A DNA stretch of 64,000 bases, from NCBI GenBank assembly GCA_963693085.1, contig OY856409.1, positions 504,761,303 to 504,825,302 of the forward strand, written 5' to 3'. The notes below the pieces were generated by a model that saw only the letters and a list, made by a program, of their open reading frames with translations, did no database searches and was not told where the DNA came from. Position numbers and translations under genes: made by a program. Positions 26,032 to 38,719 of this stretch are shown here, in pieces. The stretch comes from Alisma plantago-aquatica (Eukaryota; Streptophyta; Magnoliopsida; Alismatales; Alismataceae). The number at the start of each line of letters is the position of its first letter. Within the stretch, counting starts at the first letter, position 1.

Positions 26032-26247
26032 TTAAAATGTTGGATCTATAAAACCCTCAGGTTGTGTCATGTACACATCCTCAATGAGATTGCCATTAAG
26101 GAATATAGTTTTAACATCTGTTTGACAAATCTCATAATCGTGATAAGTTGAAATAGAAAACATGATCCTGATGGACTTAACCATGTCTACTGGAGAAAAG
26201 GTTTCATCATAGTTAACACCTTGAACTTTTCTGAAACCCTTTGCCAT
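26032..26247 (-). pseudogene. Copia reverse transcriptase scrap inside the gypsy LTR
   Basis: Minus-strand translation of 71 residues: AKGFRKVQGVNYDETFSPV, then YHDYEICQTDVKTIFLNGNL, then VYMTQPEGFIDP. This is the copia RT core around the first catalytic aspartate (here in QTDVKTIFLNG). It resembles the RT at 43885-44100 of the host copia element but differs at many residues, so it comes from another copy or a related family. It has no flanking duplication and lies exactly where the left LTR departs from the right LTR. That suggests filler DNA copied during repair rather than a transposition. Confidence 0.85.
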
Positions 26248-26964
26248 AAATCCATCATCATCAGTAGTTTGGTGATGGTGAAATAGGTTTTCCTATGGGA
26301 ACTCCTGGAGGGCATACTGTTGAGTATGTGGGGGTTATGGGCGTGAATATCCTTACGCCCTAATGGAGGAATTGATGTGAGATAAACATTAAATCTCTCA
26401 ATCCTTCATTATATATGTCGAGATGGATGTATCACTAATCTCCCGATGATGTTAATCCCAGATCGATGTGAGATAAACATGAAATCTCTCGATTGAGAAG
26501 AGAGTACAACATGCCACTGTAACTCTATAGAGAAGTTTCCAGTATACCCTGGAAAGCTATTCAGAAGGGACACAAGATGTCCTACATTTGGTCCTCAGAC
26601 TGACTGAGGAAGATGAGGTCATGGGAATCGGGCTCTTCCTTGACCTATGTATGGTACCTATTTTGATTTCGCAATGGTCGGTTGGAGAATGAGCGGTATA
26701 CCTCATCTCCTCAGGGCTTAAGTATGATTGTAAAATGTAATTAGTCGTGTAGCATATTTGCTTAAGGTTGAAATATGAGAATCACTAGTTGATGATATCT
26801 TGCTTAGTATATCCTTATTGGATAAATTTTATACATGTTCTTCATATTCCTTATTAGATAAATGATATACTGCTTTATCAAGTTACAAGTTGAAATGCTT
26901 TGAAGAAGAACATTGATCTTATATGCTTAGATAATTGAATTATCTGCTGTTGAATACTTATGAT
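26240..26964. other. Inverted segment within the left gypsy LTR
   Basis: The segment from GCCATA(A/G)ATCCATCATC to CTGTTGA(A/G)TACTTAT appears in the right LTR (about 36210-36945) as its reverse complement, while the flanks on both sides keep the same direction. The third family member at 56700-60614 has the right-LTR arrangement, so the left LTR is the derived one. Confidence 0.88.
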
Positions 26965-27750
26965 CTACATGATAAGATTTTACTTGATTAATTAAGTACA
27001 TTACCATATTTCATTTAGTATCAGTCAGGTTTTCAAACATAATTTATTACAAAAAATGCTACAACAAATGAGTAATACTTCTATCAAGTACTTTTCAAAA
27101 CTTTATGAAACATTGGGATCTCAATCCCTTGTCACATTAGGGGTATTCTCATCCCTTAACATCTCATCATCATGATTAGGGAATATGGGTATTCAAACCC
27201 TTAGTTCATCAAAGAACACTTGTTACCGCTTAACAGGTAACTAACACCTTTAGATCATCTGACCAAGGTAAACATGATACTTGCAATACAGACATCTCAC
27301 GTGGATCTTAAAGCACATTAATCTTTTGTTACCTCTTATTAGGCAACAAAGCATATTATGGCTCACAAGGCCCATAAAACAATTTCAGTAATAAACATCA
27401 TAGCTCATACGTGGCTATGTTCAACATCTCATGATATCTGCATGATTAGTACACATGATAATAGTTACATCAATTGCATATCAGGACTATGCATGTAAGA
27501 GTAGCATCATTATTCCCTCATTAGAGTTAGAATTTCTCAATTCATGTCAATTAGAAATACTCATCCATTACCCAAATTAGGGTTATGGTTTATCATTATA
27601 TTACCCATCATTATGGTTTCATGCACTATAATCCAAAATTAGGATTTCATAAACCTTTACCCTATATCAGGATTAGGGTTTCATGTTAGGGTTTCATATA
27701 GCATTATATAGCATCACCCTGGGATTAGAGTTCACATCACATCTATGTAT

Positions 27751-28170
27751 TAGGGTTTCACTTGACATCACCCTTAATTAGGGTTTCACATGACATCATT
27801 CTCAATTAGGGTTTCACATGTCATCACCCTTACTTAGGGTTTCACATGACATCATCCTTAACTAAAGTTTCACATGTCATCACCCTTAATTAGGGTTTCA
27901 CATGACATCACCCTTAATTAGGGTTTCACATGATATCACCCTTAATTAGGGTTTCACATGACATCATTCTCAATTAGGGTTTCACATGTCATCACCCTTA
28001 ATTGGGGTTTCACATGACATCATTCTCAATTAGGGTTTCACATATCATCATTCTAAATTAGGGTTTCACAAGATATCACCCTTAATTAGGGTTTCACATG
28101 ACAGCACCCTTAATTAGGGTTTCACATATCATCATTCTCAATTAGGGTTACACATATCATCACCCTTAAT
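27751..28170 (-). repeat. 28-bp tandem array with TTAGGG motif, 15 units
   Basis: Fifteen consecutive 28-bp units, TAGGGTTTCACATGACATCA plus CCCTTAAT or CATTCTCAAT-type endings. Unit length is constant, and alternating variants (CATCACCC and CATCATTC) suggest higher-order duplication of pairs. Looser TAGGGTTT-bearing repeats continue on both sides from about 27540 to 28265. Confidence 0.95.
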
Positions 28171-28635
28171 TAGGGTTTACCAAAAAGATACCCAGAATTA
28201 AGGTTTATCATATGATTACCCTAAATTAGGGTTAGAGATTCATTACCCTTCTCGATTAGGGTTTTATGATCTCATCATCCTGGATCATACCCTAATTACA
28301 TATTTCATTTTGAAAGTGTTTGAAGATTAATCACTACATGATTATCACTCATGTATGAGTTCTTCTCTCTCATCCTTTCTAGGATGTTCATTATTTCAAT
28401 CTTGATTAAGTTGAATCAACTTGAATGAAGAGTTGACATAGTGTATTAGATCATTGCTTCCATAAGCATCAAAGGTTAACCACTCTAAAGGTACTAATCA
28501 TATAAGTGAGTTAGAGGTACAACCACTGTATTTAATTTGGATATATGCTATTTAATAATCAAGGGATTAATTGGTCTTTCATAACTTTGAAACTATTAAA
28601 TTTACAAATGGTTTTGTTACTTTTGAACCTTGAAA

Positions 28636-28817
28636 CAGTTTTGAGGTGCTTGACCTCCATTCGGTCTTGAGGTGCTTGACCTCTATTCAGTCTTGATGTG
28701 CTTGACCTTGATTCGGTCTTGAGGTGCTTGACCCTCATTCGGTCTTGAGATGCCTGGCCTCCATTCGGTGTTGAGGTGCTTGGCCTCCATTCGGTCTTGA
28801 GGTGCTTGACCTCCATT
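28636..28817 (-). repeat. 26-bp tandem array, 7 units
   Basis: Seven units of CGGTCTTGAGGTGCTTGACC plus TCCATT with scattered changes. The open frame through it is only a consequence of the repeat. Confidence 0.95.
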
Positions 28818-29059
28818 CAGTCAACTCTCCTAAATGGTCAACATGACCGAACGGTTTTGAAGATCCAATTACCCATTCGATCTTGATTCATTTTACCCAT
28901 TCAATGTTGATCACTTTTACCCATTTGATCTTAATCAATTCCATCAATTAAGGCTTCAATCAATTCAATCAATTGGAGTTTGTAATCAGTGGATTATCTA
29001 ACACTGAACCTATTACAAGTTAATCAATTAGAACTAATAGATCATCATCCAACCATGAC

Positions 29060-29410
29060 ATCTCCTGACCTCAAACGGTCTTGAGGTCATTTAACCCCAA
29101 AAGGTCTTGAGACCGTTTGGTGTCAAATGGTCTTGAAACCGTTTGACCCATCCAATCACTGAAATTGGTTGAATCCAATTAGGGTTTCTTCAACAACCCG
29201 ATTTAGGGTTTGTACTAAACTAACCTTAAAGTGTTGAACCCTTTGGAATTAATTCAATTAAGTACTATTGGATCATCATCAATCTACATCAGCATTGACC
29301 CTCCTAATGGTTTGAGACCGTTTGATGTCAAACGGTCTTGAGACCATTTACTCCCAAACGGTCTTGAGACCGTTTGGTTTCAATCGATCTTGAAACCGAT
29401 TGGTTCCAAT
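29060..29410 (-). repeat. Cluster of CGGTCTTGAGACCG palindromes
   Basis: About eight copies of a near-perfect palindrome built on AAACGGTCTTGAGACCGTTT, some mutated in one arm. The same cluster is at 39015-39370 and, diverged, at 56713-57010. It sits in the LTR part that lies upstream of transcription in the minus-strand element. Confidence 0.85.
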
Positions 29411-30830
29411 GTTGAAACCATTTTCTCATGTACTTTGTTGAGGTGTGTGCTTATGATGATGTAATCATCATCATCAAGCTCCATACCTTCGAAATTTGTT
29501 GCGATTCTCGTGGTAATTTCAACAACTAATCAAATGGAATTTTGAGAATGAAGAAAGAATCAACATATGATGCAGAAATGGAATCAATAATAACATTCAA
29601 GGTTTCAAGTTATATAACCCACCTTCAAAGTCGAATCCAAGCTTCAACCTTCACGTCCCCAATGGTGAATGAAGCTTTCTCAACCTCCCAAGGTCTTTCA
29701 TCGAGCTTTTGAGTGAAAAGAAATGGCTAGGATTGAAGATTGAATGGAGAAAAGAAGAAATCAAGCATTGATTTTCGATTTCCACCATGAAATCAAGGTT
29801 GAAGATGATTAAGGAGCTTAGCTACAGGTTGGGGAACGTCCTCCTATTTCTCCTAAGCTCCCTTGTGCACGGCCAAAGCAAGGAAAGAAAGAAGGGTCGA
29901 AAAAGCCTTTCATTTGAGTTCGAAATGAGATGTTTATAAGGGAATTTCAATGAGAGAGAAAGTCTTATAAAAATACTTTTACTCCCAAAATTGGTTCCAC
30001 ATATCCCCACCAAATCCTTGCATGCAAAGCCATCTTCCCCACCTTCTAATTCCTCCTCATTATCCATGAATTAAAGGAAAAGCAATTAAGCACCTTAATT
30101 CATATAATACTAACATCTCATTTTTAGTGGATATTACTTTTGAGTTGACTAATATTAGTGGGCTCTCCACTCACTTAGGATATTTTCGTGACCTTTGCAC
30201 GGAAAAAGGACGTTCACACTTATGCAAATTCAACAATCTCATATTTGGTTGAAGGGCACTTCAATTAATATAATTATTTTTGCATTAAATTGAATTATGT
30301 TTCCAATTATGCTTAAATCTTGATTATTTTAATATCAAGATTCTCTCTCCTCCAAAATGATTCAAATGAGACGTCCCTCTCATTTTATTTTATATAAATG
30401 ATGCCAAGAAACATGAGGGACTCTCTAGAAGTGGTATTTTGCATACTGAACCCTAGGTTTTGGGTAAATTGCACATTACACCAAAACTAGGTTTTAATGC
30501 ACAAACATTGCTTAATAAGCTCTTTCTTGGTGCTCAGGCTTGTACAAGACATACCTCTGCATCATTTTCATTCTTATGATGCTTCAACACCTGAGGAACA
30601 TTTTATCATGTACAATTTGCAAGTTAATCCCTCAACTTGGGTAATTTGCACTTTAGTCCAAAATAGGCAAACATTATTTCAACATTATTCAAAAAGGACT
30701 AAAATTGAAACATAAGTTCCTCTTGAGCCTTAATTACTTTTCAAAAGATAAGTTCAAGCATCTAATTAACTTTATTAAGCAAAACATCTAGGTTTAAGGC
30801 ATAACCCAAATTAGGGATGTTACAAATTAT

Positions 30831-30840
30831 CCACCCCTAA
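30831..30840 (-). other. Polypurine tract of the gypsy element
   Basis: Minus strand TTAGGGGTGG, followed by ATAATT and the 3' LTR start TGTAACATCCC at 30824. Confidence 0.85.
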
Positions 30841-30863
30841 TAGGGATTTCGTCCCCGAAATCA

Positions 30864-33800
30864 TCAAGAGAAAAGAGAAGGGTACTTCCTCCTCATCTCT
30901 TCCTCTAGTTACCACATAGCTTCTTCAATGCCATGATGATGCCAAAGAACTTTCACAAGACATATGTCTTTCTTTTTCAGCTTTTTAATTCTTTTATCAA
31001 GGATCATCACAGGTCCTTCGACATATGATATATCATCATTTAATTCTACTTCCACAGGTTGCAAAACTAACTCTGTGTCAGGATGACACTTTCTTAGCAT
31101 AGAGATATGGAACACTAGATGCAACTTATGCAGCTCAGGTGGCAATTCCAGCTTATAGGCTACCTTTCCAATCCGTTCAATGATTGGATAAGGCCCCATA
31201 AATCTAGGAGCTAACTTTCCTTTCTTTCCAAATCTAAGAACACCTTTCCAAGGTGTGACTTTGAGATATACTCTGTCTCCAATTTGGAATTCTAAAGGTC
31301 TTCGCCATTTATGGGCGTATGAATTTTGTCTATCATGTTATGTCTTTAATTGTTGGTGTATTACTTTAATCTTTTTAGTTGTCTGTTGTACAAGCTCAGG
31401 ACCCAAAAGTTGATATTCTCCTGTTTCATACCAACATAAAGGAGGTCTACAACGTCTACCATATAATGCTTCATATGGTTCCATATCAATATTGTGCTGA
31501 TAGCTATTATTGTAAGCAAATTCTATCAAGCTCAGGTGTAGATCCCAACTTCCTACAAACTGAAGGACACATGCCCTAAGAAGATCCTCCAAGGTTTGTA
31601 TGGTCCTCTCATATTTTCCATCTGTTTGTGGGTGAAAGGAAGTACTAAACCTTAACTGCGTACCCAAAGCTTTATGTAGTCGTTCCCAAAAATGACTCAT
31701 GAATTGGGGACCACTATCAGAAACAATTGTAACTGGAACCCCGTGCAATCACACTATCTCATCTATATATATCTGTGTAAGCTTATCAATAGTATAGGTT
31801 GTTTTGATAAGAAGAAAATTTGTTGTCTTAGTCAACCTATCAACTATCACCCATATGGAATCATGACCTTTGGTTGTTCTAGGAAAACCAACCACAAAGT
31901 CCATGGTCACATGATCCCATTTCCACTGCGGTATAGGCAAAGGTTGCATTGTTCCTACTGGCTTTTGATGTTCATCTTTAACCTACTGACACACCGGACA
32001 CCGCATAACAAACTCAGCTACATCTTTCTTCAATCCTGGACACCAATACATATCCTTCAGGTTATAATACATTTTGGTGCTTCCTGGATGTATTGCATAC
32101 ATCGAAGAATGAGCTTCCTCTAAGACAACTTCCTTAAGTCATTGGCATTAGGTAGTACCATCCTACCATGGTAACAGACTACCTAATCCTCTGACTCATG
32201 AAAGCCATCTCATTTCTCACTACCATACTCTGACCTGATCTACTAAACCACATTATCCACTTGTTGTGCTTCTTTAATCTACTGTCTCAGTGTAGGTTTT
32301 ATGTGCATCTTAGCTAACAGCCCGTCTAGCAATGATACCTTAAGTTGTATATTGTTTTTCCTTAAGGAGATAAGCATATCACTTTTAAAGCACAGTAAGG
32401 AATTCAACTATGCTTTATCTAAGGTTGGTGATGATGATTTCCTACTTAGTACATCAGCCACTACATTAGCCTTCCCTGGATGATAATCAATTGTACAATT
32501 GTAGTCCTTGATTAACACCATCTAACGATGTTGTCTCATGTTCAACTCATGTTGTGAAAAGATATATTTTAGATTCATATGGTCTATGAAAATATGGAAT
32601 GTTTCCCCATAGAGATAATGTCTCCAGATCTTCAAAGCATGAACCACAACAGCTAGTTCTAGATCATGTGTCAGATAATTCTCCTCATTTTTCTTAAGTT
32701 GTCGAGAGGCAAAAGAAATCACTTGATTATCCTGCATCAACACACATCCAAGACCATTATTAGATGCATCACAGAAAACTATGTACCCCTTCCCTTACTC
32801 AGGTAACACCAATACATGTGCACTTGTTAACCTTTCTTTCAACAGCTAGAAAGAGTATTGACACTTGTCATTCTAGACAAAAGGAACCTCCTTCATGGTC
32901 AACTTGGTTAGGGGTAAAGCTATAGAACTGAAGTTCTTAATGAACCTTCTGTAATATCCTTCCAGTCCTAGGAAACTGCGTATCTCCATTGGTGTCTTTG
33001 GTTGTTCCCATTGCAGGACAGATTATACCTTCTTAGGATCAACACAGATACCTGAGGCAGATATTACATGTCCTAGAAAAGAAACTTCTGGTAACGAAAA
33101 CTCACATTTGCTAAACTTAGCATACAACTTATGCTCTCTTAGCAAAGTCAAAGCCTTACAGAGGTGCTACTCATGTTTTTGAGCATCTCTACTATAGATC
33201 AAGATGTCATCTATGAAAACTACTATGAACTGATCAAGAAAAGGTCGAAAGATTCTATTCATGAGTTCCATGAAGGTAGCTGGTACATTAGTTAGTCCAA
33301 ACGACATAAATATGAACTCATAGTGACCATACCTTGTCCTAAAGGAAGACTTAGATATGTTAGTCTCCTTGATACACAACTGATGAGAACCCGACCTCAG
33401 ATCTATCTTAGAAAAGATAGTTGCACCACACAACTGATCAAACAAGTCATCAATCCTTGGAAGAGGATACTTGTTCTTTATGGTTACTTTATTCAACTGT
33501 CTGTAATCAATTCATAACCGCATTGATCCGTCCTTCTTCTTAACAAAGAGAATTGGAGCACCCCATGGTGAAGTACTCGGTCAGATAAAACCCTTCTCAA
33601 GCAACTCCTACAGTTGTTTCTTGAGCTCTGCCATCTTAGCAGGTGCCATTCTATACAATGTTTGTGCTATTGGTTGTGTGCTCGGGATTAGATTAATCTC
33701 ACAATCAATCTCTCGGGGCGGAGGTACAACTGGAAGTTCCTTAGGAAACACATCTTCAAACTCCCTGACTATCGAAACTTCAGAAGGATTAGGGCTCTCT

Positions 33801-35517
33801 ATTGTGGTGTCTACCACATGTGCCAAGAATGCAAAGCATCCTTGTCTCATTATCTTTTCAACTACCATAGCTGACACAAGACAGGTTGGAAGAATCTTTC
33901 TATCTCCCTAAAAGATCCATGTGTCACCATCATTAGTGAGCACAACTTGCTTGGAATTACAATCCAATACAACCTTATAATTTTCTAGGGAGTCCATCCC
34001 AAGGATTATATCAAACCCATGCATCTCCAGTGGTATAAGATCCACATGAATGTGATGTTCAGAAAAGAAAAGAATGTAGAGAGAACACACCTCCTGCTGC
34101 ATTGCAGATCCCATCAAAGGGGTTTCTAATAACAGACTGTCTGCTCTATGACTGACAATCATGTTGCAGTCATGAATCACCCTTCGAGTGATGTAGGAAT
34201 GTGTAGCACCCAGATCAATTAAAACAAATATGAAGCACGACAAAGACATATCATAATGAAATAGTTTCATCTGACCTGTCACAACTCGAGGGTTGACTAC
34301 TGCTTCAGGTTGATTCATTGCATAGAATCTCATCGTTGCTTGTTGTTGACCGTATGCTCGATTGTTTGGTGCCGACGAACTAGCTTTGGATTCTTGTCCA
34401 CGTCCTCTAGAGCCACTCAGAAACTGTTGCCTCTGAGAGCCTTGTTGACTCTGCCTCTGAGGTTGAGTCACACTTGCTTCTCTAGCTCGACAATCTTTCA
34501 TCAAATGCCCCATCTTTCTACATATAAAATAGCCTTTGTTCCCTAACTGATGCCTGGGTGGTCCTGTTACCGACACTGATGCTGAGTTGTGGGCTCCTTC
34601 TGGTGGAAAACTATGACCTCTACCCCTACTCAACATCCATTGTGTCTGGGTATTGAACCTTGGTGGTGCTATTGGTGTAGAAAATCTCGATTTCTTGAAA
34701 CTTTTGGACCCTTGTCCTTGAAACTGAGTATACACCTTACTCTTAGTCTGACGCTTCTCAGTCACTGACCTTTCTATCTGTCTCACAGACTCCACAAAGG
34801 TGGCGAACCTCTCCCTGTTCTCTAAGGCAGACACATGAGTGGTCAAATCAGCATTTAGCCCATTCTCAAAATGTTGAATCCTCTCTTCATCAGTAGCTAC
34901 AATATGAGGACAAAACTATAAAATCTCCATGAACTTAGCTTCATACTTGCTAATGTTTATTGGTCCTTGCCTTAACCACTCAAACTGAGAGATCTTCTCA
35001 TCTAGAAACGTCTTAGGGAAGTATCTATTGACGAATTCTCGTCGGAATTATCCCCATCCAATCTCAACACCTGGCCTCTTGCCCTCTTCTATAGTCCACC
35101 AGTGGCCATCACTCCCCTTGAAGAGATACACCACATGTCTAACCTTATCGGCTTCTGGGATATTAAGGATTCTCAAGGCCTTCTCCAGCTCAGTCAACCA
35201 CATGTCTGCATCTGCTGGGTCAGATGTACCAGCATATTCTGTGGCTCCAACCTGACAAAGTCGTTCAAAAGTCTTTCCGGCTCCTTATCCTTCATGGTGA
35301 GTTGGTGCCCTAGGTGCAGGTGGTGGCATCCTATCTGCCATATGTGCAATGGTTGCCATGAACTACCCAAACAGATCATGGAAGGCTAGGTTCTCCAGTG
35401 TAGTTGGTTAAGTTGGGGATATTCAGGCACTGGTTCTTCCCTATTTTGGTCCCTTACACCTCTTCTCGGTGCAGCAACGCTGCTCTCCACAGCATGTTCT
35501 TCATGTGATCCAGACAT
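30864..35517 (-). pseudogene. Gypsy gag-pol polyprotein, broken
   Basis: Start ATG at 35515-35517 (MSGSHEEH), last codon before TGA at 30864-30866. Order on the minus strand: gag (35517 to about 34480); a zinc knuckle near 34500 that has lost its first cysteine (YFICRKMGHLMKDC); protease LIDLGATHSY near 34200; RT 33880-33167 with FIDDILIYS at 33191-33217; RNase H from about 32743; integrase core 31949-31338 with VTMDFV, SDSGPQF and a normal-looking SFHPQTDG..E segment; then a basic C-terminal part ending PVMILDKRIKKL...VKVLWHHHGIEEAMW and EEEMRRKYPSL, the chromodomain-like tail of Tekay/Del elements. Many in-frame stops, often TAG, TAA or TGA at Gln or Trp positions (for example AMW-stop-LEEE), show long inactivity. 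Confidence 0.92.
33206..33217 (-). other. RT catalytic FIDD box of the gypsy element
   Basis: Minus-strand codons for FIDD, the gypsy version of the YXDD polymerase motif. Both aspartates are kept although the gene is broken elsewhere. Confidence 0.9.
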
Positions 35518-37733
35518 CTTTAAGTTCTTCTTCTCCTTCTATATGAGCAGAAGACACTATCAGATTACTGGATGACACTAGAACAGAATCAACACCCTTA
35601 ATCCTATGTCTCTGTAGACTCAACGAACCTAGAGCTCTGAGATCAACTAAATTGTGACGCTTTGATCACAAAAACATGATTTATTTAAGCAGAAGTGGTC
35701 GTTAACAGTGGAATTACTGAAAATCACTAAAAATTAAAACATTTTCAAAGAGATCCAAACACAAGAAAACTCTTTTATCAAGAACCAATGTACTTTATTT
35801 ATATCCTTGTTCATAAGTACATATTTTGTACCGTCTCTTCTCAAGGATTACAAGCATTGACTGCCTTGTTAGAACTGTACATATGCAACATAGAACCTCG
35901 AGGCATCAAGCCAAAATATCAAATCGATTTATTAAACTAACTGACTTTTAACTCCGAGGACCTAAGAGTACAGACATGACACATAGGACTCTCTATACAA
36001 AACATCACAGCCAGTGCCTCAACCTGAGTATCACTGTTGTCCCTGTTGTTGTTGCTAATGCTCTTCCCCTGCAGTAGGGTTTCTGCCTCTTCTTCTGCGT
36101 TTACCTAAAAAGTTGGATCCCACGGGGGTGAGACAATTGAAATTGCCCCAACGAGAGATATAACTCTCTGCCAGAAATATTATTATTACAGTTTAATGGA
36201 ATAAAACTGAGTAGAAGAATGATAAGTACTCAACAGTAGATAATTCAATTATCTAAGCATATAAGAGCAATGTTCTTCTTCAAAGCATTTCAACTTGTAA
36301 CTTGATAAAGCAGTATGTCATTTATCCAATAAGGAATATGAAGAACATGTATAACATTTATCCAATAAGGATATACTAAGCAAGATATCATCAACTAGTG
36401 ATTCTCATATTTTAACCTTAAGCAAATATGCTACACAACTAATTAAATTTTACAATCATACTTAAGCCCTGAGGAGATGAGGTATACCACTCATTCTCCA
36501 ACCGACCATTGCGAAATCAAAATTGGTACCATACATAGGTCAAGGAAGAGCTGGATTCCCATGACCTCATCTTCCTCAGACAGTGTGAGGACCAAATGCA
36601 GGACATCTTGTGTCTCTACTGAATAGCTTTCCAGGGTATACTGGCAACTTCGCTATAGAGTTACAGTGGCATGTTGTACTCTCTTCGCAATCGAGAGATT
36701 TCATGTTTTTCTCACATCGATCCGACATTAACATCATCAGGAGATTAGTGATACATCCATCCCGGCATATATAATGAAGGATTGAGAGATTTAATGTTTA
36801 TCTCACATCAATTCCTCCATTAGGGCATAAGGATAGTCGCGCCCATAACCCCCACATACTCAACAGTATGCTCTCTAGGAGTTCCCATAGGAAAACCTAT
36901 TTCACCATCACCAAACTACTGATGATGATGGATCTATGGCCAGGGCTCTACATGATAAGATTTTACTTGATTAATTAAGTACATTACCATATTTCTTTTA
37001 GCATCAGTCATGTTTTCAAACATAATTTATTATAAGAAATGCTTCAAAGAATGAGTAATACTTCTATCAAGTACTTTTCAAAACTTTATGAAACATTGGG
37101 ATCTCAATCCCTTGTCACATCAGGGGTATTATCATCCCTTATCATATCATCATCATGATTAGGTAATATGGGTATTCAATCCCTCAGTTCATCAAAGAAC
37201 ACTTGTTACCACTTAATAGATAACTAACACCTTCAGGTCATCTGACCAAGGTAAACATGATACTTGCAATACAGGCATCTCACATGGCTCTTAAAGCACA
37301 TTAATCTTTTTTTACCACTTATTAGGCAACAAAGCATATTATGTCTCACATGGCCCATAAAATAATTTCAGTAATAAACATCATAGCTCATACCTGGCTA
37401 TATTCAACATCTCATGATACCTGCATGATTAGTACACATGATAACATATACATCAATTACATATCAGGACTATGCATGTAAGAGTAGCATCACTATTCCC
37501 TCATTAGAGTTAGAATTTCTCAATTCATGTCAATTAGAAGTACTCATCCATTACCCAAATTAGGGTTATGGTTTATCATCATATTACCCATCATTAGGGT
37601 TTCATGCACTATAATCCAAAATTAGGATTTCATATGCCTTTACCCTATATCAGGATTAGGGTTTCATGTTAGGGTTTCATATAGCATTATATAGTATCAC
37701 CCTAGGATTAGAGTTCACATCACATCTCTTTAT

Positions 37734-38125
37734 TAGGGTTTCACTTGACATCACCCTTAATTAGGGTTTCACATGACATCATTCTCAATTAGGGTTTCAT
37801 ATGTCATCACCTTTAATTAGGGTTTCACATGACATCATCCTTAATTAGGGTTTCACATTTCATCACCCTTAATTAGGGTTTCACATGACATCGCCCTTAA
37901 TTAGGGTTTCACATGACATCACCCTTAATTAGGGTTTCACATGAAATCATTCTCAATTAGGGTTTCACATGTCATCACCCTTAATTAGGGGTTCACATGA
38001 CATCATTCTCAATTAGGGTTTCACATATCATCATTCTTAATTAGGGTTTCACATGACATCACCCTTAATTAGGGTTTCAAATATCATCATTCTCAATTAG
38101 GGTTACACATGTCATCACCCTTAAT
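37734..38125 (-). repeat. 28-bp tandem array with TTAGGG motif, 14 units
   Basis: Counterpart of 27751-28170 in the other LTR, with exactly one unit fewer (392 bp against 420 bp). Confidence 0.95.
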
Positions 38126-38589
38126 TAGGGTTTACCAAAAAAAAACCTAAATTAAGGTTTATCATATGATTTCCCTAAATTAGGGTTAGGGATTCGTTAC
38201 CCCTCTCGATTAGGGTTTTATGATCTCGTCATCCTGGATCATACCCTAATTACATATTTCATTTTGAAAGTGTTTGAAGATTAATTACTACATGATTATC
38301 ACTCATGTATGAGTTCCTCTCTCTCATACTTTCTCGGATGTTCATTATTTCAATCTTGATTAAGTTGAATCAACTTGAATGAAAAGTTGACAAAGTGTAT
38401 TAGATCATTACTTCCATAAGGATAAAAGTTTAACCACTCTAAAGTTACTAATCATCTAAGTACTTTAGAGGTACAACCACTGGATTTAACTTACATATAT
38501 GCTATTTAACAATCAAGGGATTAATCGGTCTTTCATAACTTTGAAACTATTAAATTTCCAAATGGTTTTGTTACTTTTGAACCTTCAAA

Positions 38590-38719
38590 CGGTCTTGAGG
38601 TGCTTGACCTCCATTCGGTCTTGAGGTGCTTGATCTCCATTCGGTCTTGAGGTGCTTGACCTCCATTCAGTCTTGAGGTGCTTGGCCTCCATTCAGTCTT
38701 GAGGTGATTGACATCCATT
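38590..38719 (-). repeat. 26-bp tandem array, 5 units
   Basis: Counterpart of 28636-28817, two units fewer. Confidence 0.95.

Larger units (their letters stand above)
25464..30824 (-). repeat. Left (3') LTR of the gypsy element, rearranged
   Basis: Collinear with the right LTR except for about 26022-26964, where a copia RT scrap (26032-26247) is followed by a segment (about 26240-26964) inverted relative to about 36210-36945 of the right LTR. It contains the 28-bp array (27751-28170), the 26-bp array (28636-28817) and a palindrome block (29060-29410). Without the copia scrap its length is close to that of the right LTR. Confidence 0.9.

Noticed and set aside
27751..28170. CRISPR-like array
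   Set aside because: Units are contiguous 28-bp tandem repeats without unique spacers, within a plant LTR.
27540..28265. Interstitial telomere
   Set aside because: The TTAGGG motif is part of a 28-bp LTR unit, not consecutive 7-bp telomere repeats, and occurs equally in the other LTR.
28559..28816. Open frame of 85 residues with repeated HLKTEWRPSTS-like units
   Set aside because: It is a translation of the 26-bp tandem array in the gypsy LTR; the right LTR shows the same chance frame (38533-38718).
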